Positions 20,847 to 31,002 of a stretch of DNA of 64,000 bases are shown here, one piece after another. Origin of the DNA: Consotaella salsifontis (GTDB taxonomy: Bacteria > Pseudomonadota > Alphaproteobacteria > Rhizobiales > Rhizobiaceae); the NCBI RefSeq assembly GCF_900167365.1, contig NZ_FUXL01000013.1, positions 1 through 64,000 on the forward strand, in the 5' to 3' direction. How positions within the stretch are numbered: the stretch's first letter is position 1; every line of letters begins with the position of its first letter. The translations under genes and the position numbers were made by a program. A model generated the notes under the pieces. It saw only the letters and a program-made list of their open reading frames with translations. It ran no database searches and was not told where the DNA came from.

Positions 20847-21722
20847 TCAGTCCACCGGCACCACGTCCACCGCGTGCCACGATCTCTGCGCGCCGGCCGT
20901 CGTGACCACCCCCGCCATGGGAGCGATGTCGGCATAGTCGCGGCCGATGGCTGCGATGATGTGCCCTTCCCCGGCAAGGATGCCGTTGGTCGGGTCGAAG
21001 CCGATCCAGCCGATCTCCGGGCCGAGCCAAGCCATCACCCAGGCATGCATGGCATCGACGCCTTCGATGCGCGGCTGGCCGGGCGGCGGATCGGTCTTGA
21101 GATAGCCGCTGGCATAGGCGGCGGGAAGCCCGAGCCCCCTGAGCCCGGCGATCATGACGTGGGCGAAGTCCTGGCAGACGCCGCGCCGCAGAGCGAAGGC
21201 GGCGGCAACGTCCGTGGTGACGTCGGTGAAGCCCTCCTCGTAGGTGAACTCGTTTCTGATCGTGGTCGCGAGATCCAGGCAGGCGCGGCCGACAGAGACG
21301 CGCCGCCCCGACCGGGCCGCGGCATAGGCCGTGACGTCGGGAACGAGCTTGACGGCCCTGCTAGAACCCAGGAAGTGCGCGGGCGAAAGAGCGGCGAGAT
21401 CTCGGCTCGCCTCCGCCGCCCGCGCCACCTCGCCGACAGGCAGTGCCAGGTTGAGATCGGGCGCCGTGCGCTCCACCGCGACGCGCGCGCGCATCTCGAT
21501 CGACAGACGATCGTGGGCGCGATCGATCCGGAACCGGTCGACGGTATTGCCAAAGAAATCCGTCTCCCGCCCCTGCTCCCCCGGCCGAGGATCGATGAGG
21601 AGCGAAGCGGCTTCCACGCTCTGGCCAAAGCCCGCGCGCGGGCGAACACGCAGGAGATGGCTCGATTCGCCGACGGCGGAGGGATAGTCGGTGCCGATCC
21701 TCAGGCGAATATCGCAGATCAT
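20847..21722 (-). CDS. Transglutaminase-like cysteine peptidase family protein (COG1305)
   Basis: A 291-residue protein with an N-terminal beta-sandwich (bacterial transglutaminase-like N-terminal region, LRVRPRAG) and a transglutaminase/peptidase core. The catalytic triad is visible: Cys183 in RRGVCQDFAH, His226 in DAMHAWV and Asp243 in GFDPTNG. It is cytoplasmic by sequence, with no signal peptide. The start codon overlaps the stop of the ATP-grasp/alpha-E gene by 4 nt (ATGA), so the two are translationally coupled. In this conserved neighbourhood such proteins are predicted to hydrolyse or form amide bonds in a ligase-made peptide. No substrate is known. Confidence 0.9.
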   Translation of the reverse strand: MICDIRLRIGTDYPSAVGESSHLLRVRPRAGFGQSVEAASLLIDPRPGEQGRETDFFGNTVDRFRIDRAHDRLSIEMRARVAVERTAPDLNLALPVGEVARAAEASRDLAALSPAHFLGSSRAVKLVPDVTAYAAARSGRRVSVGRACLDLATTIRNEFTYEEGFTDVTTDVAAAFALRRGVCQDFAHVMIAGLRGLGLPAAYASGYLKTDPPPGQPRIEGVDAMHAWVMAWLGPEIGWIGFDPTNGILAGEGHIIAAIGRDYADIAPMAGVVTTAGAQRSWHAVDVVPVD

Positions 21723-24163
21723 TCCGCCTCCCCCCTTTCCTCGCCTCCCGCCGCGCCGGAGAAATAGCGACGCAGCAGGAGATCGGAGATCGCCGAGAAA
21801 TCGGCGCTGGCGCGGTTGAGAAACGCTTCGTCCACCTCCGCCGGCTCGGCCGTTTCCAGCCGCACGGCAAGGCGCGCGGTGCGGCGGATCAGGCCGTCGG
21901 GCGTCACGCCCCCGCCCGTTCCCGGAAGATGCTCCAGCATCTCCTTCAGCTTGCCCGCCTGGAACGAAACCGAGCGCGGGTTGAGCGGATCGAGCATGGC
22001 GAGATCCAGCACCGTCTCCCGCGACAGGGCGACGGAATAGCGTCGGCGGTGGGCGACGCGGCTGTCGGTGAATTCGAGCAGCGCCTCCAGCGCGCCTTCC
22101 GGCGGCTCGCCTTTGAGCAGCGTGGCGGCGATCCCCGCCGTGATAGTGCCGCGTTCCAGATGGCGTCCGGCTTCCAGAAAGCGCCAGCCGGTAAAACGCA
22201 CCATGTTTTCGTGGACGAGGCCGGTGAAGCCGGCGAGCCGTGTCAGCATCTCGCCGAGGAGGCGCTGCAGCGCCTCGATGCCGAGCCCCGGCGGGCTGCG
22301 CAGGATCAGCTCCTCCAGCTCGGCGAGCACCCGCCAGCCATCGGGCGAGAAACGATCGCGGATGCGCGAGGCCGTCGCCGAGGCCGCCCGCGCATGCGCC
22401 TCCAGCCCGACAACGGGATCATGGGAAAGCGAAACACCATAGGCCGCGAGAAGATCGCCGATGCGCTGGATCAGCGGCGCGCCCTCCCCGAGTTCGCCTT
22501 GCCGCGCCGCCGCAAGGCGCAGAAGCCGGGTTACGCCCTCCGTGCGCTCGACATAACGCCCGAGCCAATAGAGATTGTCCGCCGAGCGCGAGGGCAAGGC
22601 GTTGGGCAGGCGCCGGGCAAACCGCGCCCCTCCCCCGCCGAGCAGGGTCACGGGCTTCGGCTCCTGGCTGGACGTCACCCAAACGTCGATCGAGTGCCCC
22701 CCCGCCTGCATGGCAACGGCGCGCGGGTCGTCGGACTGCGAGACGCGCGCAAAGCCGCCGGGCATGACGAACCAGCCGTCCTCGCCTCGCGCCAGATAGA
22801 CCCTGAGCGTGACCGGGCGCGGCTCCAACTGCCCGGCCGAGAAGACAGGCACGGTCGAGAGGGCAACCATCTCCTGCCCGACCAGCGAAGCCGCTTCCAC
22901 CGCCGGTCCGAAAAGGCTTTCGGGGCTGGCGCCACCGGTGGCGGGCAGGATCGGCCGCATCGCGCCTTCTTCGCCAGAGGCTGGTGGAAAGGCCGGCGCC
23001 AGCGCCATTCTCTCCCGGTTAGCCCGCACAAGCTCGCGTTCGCTTCCTTGGCCGCACCACCAGGTCGCGATCACCGGCAGCTTCAGCTCCTCGCCGAGCA
23101 GCCGTTTGGCCATGGCCGCCTGAAAGGCGAGCAGCGCGCGAGTTTCGAGAATGCCGGAGCCGAGCGCGTTGACCAGCCTTACTCTTCCGGCCCGCACCGC
23201 AGCCACAAGCCCGGCGGTGCCGATGCGCGAGGCGGAAAAGAGCTCCAGCGGATCGGCATAGTCGGCATCGAGCCGGCGCCACAGAACGGGAATGGGTCTT
23301 GCGCCATGGACGGTGCGGACCGCGACACCGGTCTCCCCGGCGACGAGATCGCCGCCCTCGAGGAGCGTGAGGCCGAGATAGCGGGCGAGATAGGCGTGTT
23401 CGAAATAGGTCTCGTTGTGAGGACCGGGCGTCAGAAGGCCAACGCGCCCGGTTGGCGAGCCGGTGAGGCGAAACAGCGTCTCGCGAAAGCGCTGGAAGAA
23501 ACCGGCGAGGCGCTCGACCCGCATGGCGCGACTGACGTCGCCGAAGGCGCGCGCCGTCGCCACGCGATTCTCCAGCGCAAAGCCGGCGCCGGAGGGCGCC
23601 TGGGCGCGGTCGCCGAGCACCCACCAGCGCCCGTCGGGCCCCCGGCCGAGATCGATGGCGATGAAGCGGATGAGCGGCTCGCCCGAGGCCGCCTGCCCGG
23701 CGAGCGGGCGCAGATATTCCGGATTCCGGGCGACGATGGGAGCGGGCAGAATGCCCTCGGCCACCAGACGGTTGTCGCCGTAGAGATCGGCGAGGAGGCG
23801 CTCCAGAAAGACGGCGCGCTGGACGAGCCCGGCCTCGAGCGCTGCCCACTGGCCTTCGCCTATGACCAGCGGCGGATAGGCGAGCGGCCAGACGCGCTGC
23901 TCCTCGCCCGGGTCCTCGCCGCCATAGACGCGATAGAAGACGCCGGCCTCGCGCAGGTAGCGCCCGGCGCGCGCAAAGCGCGCGGTACGCTCGGCGCGAT
24001 CCATGGCGCTGAGGGCGTCGGCCAGCGGACGGTAGCACTCACGGACGGTGCCGCCCGCCTCCATCATCTCGTCGAAGCCGCCGGCCGGCGGCCGGTAGCC
24101 GGCGAGAAGCGCCTCCAGGCTCCCTGCCCCCGTCATGCCCGGCCGCTCCCCTTCCCTTTCCAT
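21719..24163 (-). CDS. Circularly permuted ATP-grasp (COG2308) + alpha-E (COG2307) fusion
   Basis: An 814-residue protein combining two genes that are often separate. Residues about 40-510 are a circularly permuted ATP-grasp type 2 domain (YRVYGGEDPGEEQRVWPL, LLADLYGDNRLV, GDRAQAPSGAGFALENR, LTPGPHNETYFEHAYLAR). Residues about 525-805 are the helical alpha-E domain (SADNLYWLGRYVERTEGVTRLLR, FTDSRVAHRRRY, LDPLNPRSVSFQ). ATP-grasp domains of this type are predicted to form peptide or amide bonds and alpha-E is a predicted partner. The ATG at 24163 shares its A with the upstream TGA; a GTG one codon earlier (24166) and an ATG at 24133 (MTGAGSLEAL) are alternatives. It lies in the middle of a three-gene overlapping operon. 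Confidence 0.88.
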   Translation of the reverse strand: MEREGERPGMTGAGSLEALLAGYRPPAGGFDEMMEAGGTVRECYRPLADALSAMDRAERTARFARAGRYLREAGVFYRVYGGEDPGEEQRVWPLAYPPLVIGEGQWAALEAGLVQRAVFLERLLADLYGDNRLVAEGILPAPIVARNPEYLRPLAGQAASGEPLIRFIAIDLGRGPDGRWWVLGDRAQAPSGAGFALENRVATARAFGDVSRAMRVERLAGFFQRFRETLFRLTGSPTGRVGLLTPGPHNETYFEHAYLARYLGLTLLEGGDLVAGETGVAVRTVHGARPIPVLWRRLDADYADPLELFSASRIGTAGLVAAVRAGRVRLVNALGSGILETRALLAFQAAMAKRLLGEELKLPVIATWWCGQGSERELVRANRERMALAPAFPPASGEEGAMRPILPATGGASPESLFGPAVEAASLVGQEMVALSTVPVFSAGQLEPRPVTLRVYLARGEDGWFVMPGGFARVSQSDDPRAVAMQAGGHSIDVWVTSSQEPKPVTLLGGGGARFARRLPNALPSRSADNLYWLGRYVERTEGVTRLLRLAAARQGELGEGAPLIQRIGDLLAAYGVSLSHDPVVGLEAHARAASATASRIRDRFSPDGWRVLAELEELILRSPPGLGIEALQRLLGEMLTRLAGFTGLVHENMVRFTGWRFLEAGRHLERGTITAGIAATLLKGEPPEGALEALLEFTDSRVAHRRRYSVALSRETVLDLAMLDPLNPRSVSFQAGKLKEMLEHLPGTGGGVTPDGLIRRTARLAVRLETAEPAEVDEAFLNRASADFSAISDLLLRRYFSGAAGGEERGEAE

Positions 24164-27100
24164 CACGAAAGATGCGCCGGCCGGCGAAGGTCGAGCGTCG
24201 TCGGGAAGGTCGGGTCGGGGACTTCGGACGGTGGCACGAAACCGCCCGCCGTGTGGCCGATATCCTCGAAGCGGGCGAGCCGCCGCGCCTCGGCCTCATA
24301 GGCATTGACCGGGAACGTCTCGTAATTTCGCCCGCCGGGGTGGGCGACATGGTAGACGCAGCCGCCGAGCGAGCGGCCCGTCCACGTATCGTAGAGATCG
24401 AAGGTGAGCGGCGCGTGGACGGGAATGGTCGGATGAAGGCCCGAGGCCGGCTGCCACGCCTTGAAGCGCACGCCGGCCACCCAATCGCCGTTCTTTCGGC
24501 CCGGCACGAGCGGCACACGCCTTCCGTTGCAGGTGACGACGTGGCGCCCGTCCTCCAGCCCCGAAACCTTCACCTGAAGGCGCTCGACCGAGGAATCGAC
24601 GAAGCGCACCGTGCCGCCGATGGCGCCCGTCTCGCCCATGACATGCCAGGGCTCCAGCGCCTGCCGGAGTTCCAGCGACACGCCCTCGCGCTCGATGCGT
24701 CCGCAGAAGGGAAAGCGGAATTCGGCCTGCGCCTCGAACCATTCGGGGCGCACGGCATAGCCTGAGCGGTTGAGGTCGGCCACCACTTCCAGGAAATCGC
24801 CCCAGACGAACTCGGGCAGCATGAAACGGTCGTGAAGCCGGGTGCCCCAGCGCACGAACTTGCCCGAAGCCGGCTCCTTCCAGAACTTGGCGATGAGCGC
24901 GCGAATGAGGAGCTGCTGGGCAAGGCTCATCCGCGCATCCGGCGGCATCTCGAAGCCGCGGAACTCGATGAGGCCGAGCCGGCCCGTCGGCCCGTCCGGA
25001 GAATAGAGCTTGTCGATGCAGATTTCCGAGCGGTGGGTGTTGCCCGTGACGTCGATGAGCAGGTTGCGGAAGAGGCGGTCCACCAGCCAGGGCGGCGGCG
25101 CCATGCCGCTCCCCGGCGGCGGCACGTGATCCATGGCGATCTCCAGCTCATAGAGCTGGTCGTGGCGCGCCTCGTCGATGCGCGGCGCCTGACTGGTCGG
25201 GCCAATGAAAAGACCGGAGAAGAGATAGGACAGCGAGGGGTGGCGCTGCCAGGTCAGCACCAGCGACTTCAAAAGGTCGGGCCGGCGCAGGAACGGGCTG
25301 TCGAGCGGCGTCGCGCCTCCCACGACGACGTGGTTGCCGCCGCCCGTGCCGGCATGGCGCCCGTCGATCATGAACTTGTCGGTTCCGAGGCGGGTGAGCC
25401 GCGCCTCCTCATAGATTGCCGTCGTGATGTCCACTGCATCCCGCCACGTGTCGGCCGGGTGGATGTTCACCTCGATGACGCCGGGATCGGGGGCGACACG
25501 GATGACGTTCATGCGCGGATCGTGCGGCGGCTGGTAGCCCTCGATCTGGACCGGGACGCCCTTTTCTTCCGCCACCGCCTCGACGGCGCCGAGAAGATCG
25601 AGATAGGCCTCCACCGTCTCCGTCGGCGGCATGAAGACACAGAGCTTGCCGTCGCGCGGCTCGATGGAGAGCGCCGTCCGCACATAGCCGACGATGTCCG
25701 GCCCTGGACCGAAGCTCCGCCCTCCCGGCCCCTGGCTCATCCCGCCCATGGACTGGGTGCCCATCGGCGGAAGGGCGCCATCCGAGGCGAGACGTTGCCC
25801 CTGCGCCATGCCACCCATCGCCTGAAGCCCGCCCGAGGGCGACTGGCTCTGGCCGGCAGGCGCCGCAATGCGCATCTGATCGCGCCCCGGGCCGAACTCC
25901 TGCGGCTCCGGCAGCGGGCCGCTCGGCACGGTCGGATCGGAGGGGAAGATATAGGGGAAGGTCGAGGGCGGCAGGTAGGGCAGCGAGGACAGCGGTAGGC
26001 GATAGCCCACCGGACTATCGCCGGGCGTCAAGTACAGCTTGCCGCGCCGCGTCGACCAGCGCTCCGAGATCCATTTTAAGCCCCGCCCCTGCCAGGCCTG
26101 GATCGGCAGGACGTAGCCGGACGGGTGCGTGAGCCCCCGATCGAAGACCCGGGAGATGCGCGCGCGCTCCTCGGGGTCCTCGAGCTTGGGGTCGGTGGGA
26201 TCGACGTTCTCCGGAAGCTGTGCCTCTTTGACCAGCCAATAGGCCGGGTCCTCGAAGGCGGGCGCGGCATTGTCGGGGTCGACGCCAAGCTCGGCGGCGA
26301 CGGCCCGCGTGAACACCGCCGCGTCCTCTGCCGTAACCGCTCGCTGATCGGCTTCGCGGGCGACGAGATCCGGCTTCTTCCAGATCGGCTTGCCGTCCTT
26401 GCGCCAGTAGAGCGAGAAGGTCCAGCGCGGCAGGGTTTCGCCCGGATACCACTTGCCCTGGCCGAAATGGAGGAAGCCGCCGGGGGCGAAGCGCTTCTGC
26501 AAGCGGCGGATTAAGGCGTCGGCGAGGCCCCGTTTCTGAGGGCCGGTGGCCTCGGTGTTCCACTCGGGCGACTGGAAGTCGTCGATCGAAACGAACGTCG
26601 GCTCGCCGCCCATGGTGAGCCGCACGTCGTTGCGCCGGAGCTCCTCGTCCACCGCCTCGCCGAGCGCGTCGAGCGCGGCCCAGCTCTCGTCGGAGAAGGG
26701 ATGCGAGACGCGCGGCCGCTCAGCGATGCGCTCGACGCTCATGTCGAAGGAGAACTCGACCTCGGCGTAGTCGACGGCGCCCGAGATCGGCGCGGCCGAG
26801 TGGTAGTGCGGCGTCGCGGCAAGCGGCACGTGGCTCTCGCCGGTGAGCAGCCCCGAAGTCGGGTCGAGGCCGATCCAGCCCGCCCCCGGCAGATAGACCT
26901 CGGCCCAGGCGTGAAGGTCGGTGAAATCGTGATCCGTTCCCGGCGGGCCGTCGAGCGCGACGATGTCGGGCTTCAGCTGGATGAGATAGCCTGAGACGAA
27001 GCGGGCGGCGAAGCCGAGATGACGCAGGATCTGAACGAGCAGCCAGGAGGTGTCGCGGCAGGAGCCGGAGCCCTTCTCCAGCGTCTCCTCCGGGTTCTGG

Positions 27101-27597
27101 ACGCCGGGCTCCATGCGGATGAGATAGTCGATCGCCTGTTCGAGCTTTTGGTTCAGCCCGACGAGGAAGTTCACGGTGTGCTTCTCGCTGCGATCGAGTT
27201 CGGCGAGGAAGGTCTGGAGCCGAGGCCCCGCCGGTTCCCGCTCCAGATAGGGCTCGAGATCGCTGCCGAGCGGCTCGGCGTAGGTGAACGGCCACTCGGT
27301 GGCATAGTCCTCGACGAAGAAGTCGAAGGGATTGTAGACCGTCATGTCGGCGAGGAGATCGACCTCGATCTTGAATTCGTTCGCCTTCTCCGGGAAGACG
27401 AAGCGCGCGAGATAGTTGCCGAACGGGTCCTGCTGCCAATTGATGAAGTGTTCCTTGGGCGTGACCTTCAAGGAATAGGACGCGACCCGCGTCTTGGAGT
27501 GCGGCGCCGGTCGAAGACGGATGGTCTGGGGGGCGAGAGTGACCGGCCGGTCGTACCTGTAGTGGGTGACGTGGTGGAGGGCAGCGAGGATCGACAT
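24163..27597 (-). CDS. Transglutaminase-like + DUF2126 (COG4196) large protein
   Basis: An 1144-residue protein. The N-terminus [19 protein letters not shown] begins a transglutaminase N-terminal domain, and the transglutaminase core has Cys180 in [10 protein letters not shown], His229 in [11 protein letters not shown] and Asp245 in GLDPTSGL. The remainder is DUF2126, which Iyer and colleagues related to glutamine-synthetase-like/amidoligase folds ([55 protein letters not shown]). A Met/Gly/Gln/Pro-rich linker interrupts it (nt about 25715-25885). The ATG at 27597 is the family start; upstream in-frame codons lie in the intergenic region. As first gene of the operon it is divergent from the zinc metallopeptidase. 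Its biochemical reaction is unknown. Confidence 0.9.
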   Translation of the reverse strand: MSILAALHHVTHYRYDRPVTLAPQTIRLRPAPHSKTRVASYSLKVTPKEHFINWQQDPFGNYLARFVFPEKANEFKIEVDLLADMTVYNPFDFFVEDYATEWPFTYAEPLGSDLEPYLEREPAGPRLQTFLAELDRSEKHTVNFLVGLNQKLEQAIDYLIRMEPGVQNPEETLEKGSGSCRDTSWLLVQILRHLGFAARFVSGYLIQLKPDIVALDGPPGTDHDFTDLHAWAEVYLPGAGWIGLDPTSGLLTGESHVPLAATPHYHSAAPISGAVDYAEVEFSFDMSVERIAERPRVSHPFSDESWAALDALGEAVDEELRRNDVRLTMGGEPTFVSIDDFQSPEWNTEATGPQKRGLADALIRRLQKRFAPGGFLHFGQGKWYPGETLPRWTFSLYWRKDGKPIWKKPDLVAREADQRAVTAEDAAVFTRAVAAELGVDPDNAAPAFEDPAYWLVKEAQLPENVDPTDPKLEDPEERARISRVFDRGLTHPSGYVLPIQAWQGRGLKWISERWSTRRGKLYLTPGDSPVGYRLPLSSLPYLPPSTFPYIFPSDPTVPSGPLPEPQEFGPGRDQMRIAAPAGQSQSPSGGLQAMGGMAQGQRLASDGALPPMGTQSMGGMSQGPGGRSFGPGPDIVGYVRTALSIEPRDGKLCVFMPPTETVEAYLDLLGAVEAVAEEKGVPVQIEGYQPPHDPRMNVIRVAPDPGVIEVNIHPADTWRDAVDITTAIYEEARLTRLGTDKFMIDGRHAGTGGGNHVVVGGATPLDSPFLRRPDLLKSLVLTWQRHPSLSYLFSGLFIGPTSQAPRIDEARHDQLYELEIAMDHVPPPGSGMAPPPWLVDRLFRNLLIDVTGNTHRSEICIDKLYSPDGPTGRLGLIEFRGFEMPPDARMSLAQQLLIRALIAKFWKEPASGKFVRWGTRLHDRFMLPEFVWGDFLEVVADLNRSGYAVRPEWFEAQAEFRFPFCGRIEREGVSLELRQALEPWHVMGETGAIGGTVRFVDSSVERLQVKVSGLEDGRHVVTCNGRRVPLVPGRKNGDWVAGVRFKAWQPASGLHPTIPVHAPLTFDLYDTWTGRSLGGCVYHVAHPGGRNYETFPVNAYEAEARRLARFEDIGHTAGGFVPPSEVPDPTFPTTLDLRRPAHLS

Positions 27598-27839
27598 CGG
27601 AGCCTTTTGCGAAACGCGAGGGAGGACGCGGAAGTCAACTGTAGACGAACGGAGTGCTGCGGCAAGCGCCGATCGCCGCACAGGTCCGTTGCGACGGCGG
27701 CTGCCATTGCTCGGCCGGCTCGCCAAATATTGAACGAAGCAGAGGCGTTCCGCGCAATTGCGGCGGAACCGCTTGACCGCCCGGTCATTGTTGGCGCGGT
27801 CTTCCCAGCGGCGAAAGTGCCGCCAAACGGTTCCGGCTC
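27598..27839. promoter_or_regulatory. Divergent intergenic region of the peptide-ligase island
   Basis: These 242 nt separate the start of the DUF2126 operon (minus) from the start of the metallopeptidase gene (plus). Both promoters must lie here, so the two transcription units can be co-regulated. No convincing hexamer pair or operator palindrome was found by eye. Confidence 0.45.
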
Positions 27840-28898
27840 ATGAAGCTTTTCTCCTGCCCATCCTGCGGCAACGTCGTCTATTTCGAGAACGTGGTGTGCG
27901 AGAATTGCGGGCATGCGCTTGGCTTTGAGCCCGGCGCCATGACGATGCTCGCCCTGGAACAGGAGGGCGACGGCTGGAAGGAGGCGGGCAGTCACGCCAC
28001 CGAGGCGACGTGGCGCTATTGCGAGAACTACGCTCATGGCGTCTGCAATTGGCTGGTGCCGACGACCAGCGAGACGACCTTCTGCCTCGCCTGCCGCCAC
28101 AACCTCATCATCCCGCCGCTGACAGACCCCGCAAATCTGCCGCTCTGGCAGAAGATGGAGATCGCCAAGCGCCGGCTCTTCTACACGCTCCTGAAGCTCA
28201 GACTTCCGCTTCTGACGCGAGACGAGAACCCCGAGGGACTAGGCTTCGAATTCCTGGCCGAGGGCGTGGCGGGAACCGAGCATGTGATGACCGGCCACGA
28301 CCATGGCCTCATCACCATCGCCATCGCCGAGGCCGACGACGCCGAGCGCGAAAAGCGCCGCACCCAGATGGGCGAGCCCTACCGCACTCTTCTCGGCCAC
28401 TTCCGCCACGAGATCGGCCACTGGTATTGGGATCGGCTGGTGCGGGATGGCGGCAGCCTGGATGCCTGCCGTGCCCTGTTCGGCGACGACAGCGAAGATT
28501 ATGGCGAGGCGCTGCAGCGCCACTACGCGAACGGACCGAAGCCCGACTGGCAGACCGACTATGTGTCGGCCTATGCCGGCTCCCATCCCTGGGAGGACTT
28601 CGCCGAAACCTGGGCACACTACCTCCACATCGTCGACACCCTGGAGACGGGGCGCTCCTGGGGCATCTCCATCGATCCGCGCGTCGACAACAAGGGTCTC
28701 CTGCACGCCGACCTCGATTTCGATCCCTACGCGCCCGGCATCACGATCAAGGAGATCACGGACGCCTGGTTGCCCCTCGCCGCCGCGCTCAACTCCTTCA
28801 ACCGCTCCATGGGTCAGCAGGACCTCTATCCCTTCGTCCTCTCCCCAGGGGTCATCGAGAAGCTCGGCTTCATCCACGATCTCGTTCACGGCAGGTAA
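27840..28898 (+). CDS. Putative zinc-binding metallopeptidase (COG4307 family)
   Basis: A 352-residue protein. Two N-terminal zinc-ribbon cysteine sets are visible: C6, C9, C20, C23 (CPSCG and CENCG), and CENYAHGVC (61-69) with CLAC (82-85). The catalytic domain has the zincin motif HEIGHWYWD (H190, E191, H194), and the downstream acidic segment SHPWEDFAETWAHYLHI may supply the third ligand. It is cytoplasmic by sequence. Members are repeatedly found beside the transglutaminase/ATP-grasp/alpha-E genes, as here, and are predicted to cleave the peptide or conjugate those enzymes make. The start ATG at 27840 is unambiguous. The divergent arrangement with the DUF2126 gene supports a functional link. 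Confidence 0.88.
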   Translation: MKLFSCPSCGNVVYFENVVCENCGHALGFEPGAMTMLALEQEGDGWKEAGSHATEATWRYCENYAHGVCNWLVPTTSETTFCLACRHNLIIPPLTDPANLPLWQKMEIAKRRLFYTLLKLRLPLLTRDENPEGLGFEFLAEGVAGTEHVMTGHDHGLITIAIAEADDAEREKRRTQMGEPYRTLLGHFRHEIGHWYWDRLVRDGGSLDACRALFGDDSEDYGEALQRHYANGPKPDWQTDYVSAYAGSHPWEDFAETWAHYLHIVDTLETGRSWGISIDPRVDNKGLLHADLDFDPYAPGITIKEITDAWLPLAAALNSFNRSMGQQDLYPFVLSPGVIEKLGFIHDLVHGR

Positions 28899-29124
28899 GC
28901 CGCCACCCTTCCGTTTGCCCACGACATCGCGCCGGCGGCCATGAACCTTAGACCGCCCCGCATTTTTCCGGCCCCGACCGCTGGACGGCGGGAGGATCAG
29001 GCCAATCTTGTGTTGCAGAAAAACGGCCATCGAACGGGGATGGGCGGGGCCGCTTGCAGTCGGCCCACATATGACCAGCAACGCTATTCACGGCGCCCGC
29101 GAGGGAGCCGAGGCAAGGGACGAC

Positions 29125-31002
29125 ATGACTGGTGAGGCGACCTTTTCTTGCGAAACCTCATGGGGTCCAAGGATCGGCGAGACGGGCACGCTGTTTCGCC
29201 TTTGGGCTCCGGGAGCACAATCCATCGAGCTGGCGATCGGCAAGGCGGACGGCCCCGACTTTCTCGCCATGGAGCGCGACGAGGCGGGGTGGTGGCGCGT
29301 CGAGACCGACCGCGTCGCCATCGGCGGCGGCTATGGATTCCGGGTGAACGGCGACATGGTGGTGCCCGACCCGGCGGCGCGGGCGCAGATCGACGGCGTG
29401 CATGGCCTGTCGCGGCTAGTGGATCCGAAGGCCTATCGGTGGAAGACCGCAGATTGGAAGGGCCGCCCGTGGGAGGAAACGGTCTTCTACGAGCTCCACA
29501 CCGGCACCTTTACCCCGGAAGGCACCTTCGAGGCGATCATCGAAAAGCTCGATTACCTGAAGGAGGTCGGCATCACGGCGGTCGAGCTTCTGCCGGTCGC
29601 CGAATTCTCAGGCAGGCGCGGCTGGGGCTATGACGGCGTCTATCTCTATGCGCCGCACGAGGTCTATGGCGGTGTCGAGGGGCTGAAGCGCCTCGTCGAC
29701 GCGGCCCACGAGCGCGGACTGATGGTCTTCCTCGACGTCGTCTACAACCACTTCGGCCCGGACGGAAACTACCTCGGCGTCTATGCGCCGGAGTTCTTCC
29801 ATCCCGAGATTCACACCGCCTGGGGCGCGGCCATCGCCTACGATAAGAAGCCGGTGCGCGATTTCATGATCGAGAACGCGCTCTATTGGCTCGAGGAGTT
29901 TCGCATCGACGGCCTGCGTCTCGACGCCATCGACTCCATCGAGGATACCACCGACGAGCCGCTGATCCGCGAGCTGGCGTCCGCCGTGCGCACGCGCATC
30001 ACAGACCGGCACGTGCATCTCACCAGCGAGGACGCGCGCAACATCACCTGGCACATCGAGCGCAACAAGGATTGTTCGCCGAAATACGTCAGCGGCGAGT
30101 GGAACGACGACTTTCACCACACCGCCCACGCCATCGCCACCAAGGAGAGCGAGGGCTACTACCAGGATTATTCCCGCTCCGCGGTGAAGCAGATGGCCAG
30201 GGCGCTGGCCGAGGGCTTCGTCTACCAGGGCGATCATTCCCGCCACCGCGACAAGGATGTCGGCTTCCCCTCGGCTCATCTTCCGCCGACCGCCTTCGTC
30301 AATTTCCTCCAGAACCACGACCAGATCGGCAACCGCGCCTTCGGTGAGCGGCTGACCGATCTCGCCTCGCGCCGGCTGGTGGCGGTGCTCCAGTCGATCC
30401 TCCTGCTGTCGCCGCAGATCCCGCTGATGTTCATGGGCGAGGAGTATGGCGAGACCAACCCGTTCTGCTTCTTCACCGATTTCCATGGCGAGCTCGGCGA
30501 GATCGTGCGCGAGGGGCGGCGCTCGGAGTTCAAGCACTTCGCCGCCTTCCGCAATCCCGAGAACCGCAAGCTCATTCCCGACCCGAACGACGAGGAAACC
30601 TTCCTCCAGTGCAAGATGGATTGGACGGCCGCGCGCGGTCGACCGACCTACCGGCGCCGCCTCGATCTGGTGGAGCGGCTGCTGACCTTGCGCCGTGAGA
30701 GGATCGTGCCGCTGCTGAAGGGAATGGGCGGCCATGCCGGCCGCTATCACGTCGACGAGTCGACCGACGCTTTCGCCGTCTCCTGGCGGCTGGCGGGAGA
30801 CAACGTGCTGCGCCTCTTCGCCAATCTCGACGACGAGCCGTGGAACGTGCCGCAGGCCGTGACCGCGGGCGCGGCGGCCGCCGGCGAGGTTCTGTTCGAA
30901 CACGAGGCCGGAGCGGCCGAAAGCCTCGCCACCGGCGTCCTGCCCGGCCCCTCCGTCGTCTTCCGCTTCGCGCCCAACCTCCAGATCGGGAAAGACTCAT
31001 GA
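29125..31002 (+). CDS. treZ: Malto-oligosyltrehalose trehalohydrolase
   Basis: A GH13_10 enzyme of 625 residues that releases trehalose from maltooligosyl-trehalose made by TreY. An N-terminal E-set domain (GTLFRLWAPGAQSIELAIG) precedes the barrel, which has nucleophile Asp267 in GLRLDAIDSIED, acid/base Glu302 in HLTSEDARN, and NFLQNHDQIGNRAFGERL. The ATG at 29125 (MTGEATFS) has AAGGG at 29115-29119 with a good 5-nt spacer; an ATG at 29071 lacks a site. The stop overlaps the malQ start by 4 nt (ATGA). It is the first gene of treZ-malQ-treY. Confidence 0.95.
   Translation: MTGEATFSCETSWGPRIGETGTLFRLWAPGAQSIELAIGKADGPDFLAMERDEAGWWRVETDRVAIGGGYGFRVNGDMVVPDPAARAQIDGVHGLSRLVDPKAYRWKTADWKGRPWEETVFYELHTGTFTPEGTFEAIIEKLDYLKEVGITAVELLPVAEFSGRRGWGYDGVYLYAPHEVYGGVEGLKRLVDAAHERGLMVFLDVVYNHFGPDGNYLGVYAPEFFHPEIHTAWGAAIAYDKKPVRDFMIENALYWLEEFRIDGLRLDAIDSIEDTTDEPLIRELASAVRTRITDRHVHLTSEDARNITWHIERNKDCSPKYVSGEWNDDFHHTAHAIATKESEGYYQDYSRSAVKQMARALAEGFVYQGDHSRHRDKDVGFPSAHLPPTAFVNFLQNHDQIGNRAFGERLTDLASRRLVAVLQSILLLSPQIPLMFMGEEYGETNPFCFFTDFHGELGEIVREGRRSEFKHFAAFRNPENRKLIPDPNDEETFLQCKMDWTAARGRPTYRRRLDLVERLLTLRRERIVPLLKGMGGHAGRYHVDESTDAFAVSWRLAGDNVLRLFANLDDEPWNVPQAVTAGAAAAGEVLFEHEAGAAESLATGVLPGPSVVFRFAPNLQIGKDS

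Noticed and set aside
21929-24301. A 790-codon open frame on the plus strand, antisense to the ATP-grasp/alpha-E gene
   Set aside because: Its translation is Arg/Gly/Ala-rich with no domain, and it mirrors the codon pattern of the well-supported minus-strand gene. Such antisense frames are a by-product of high GC.
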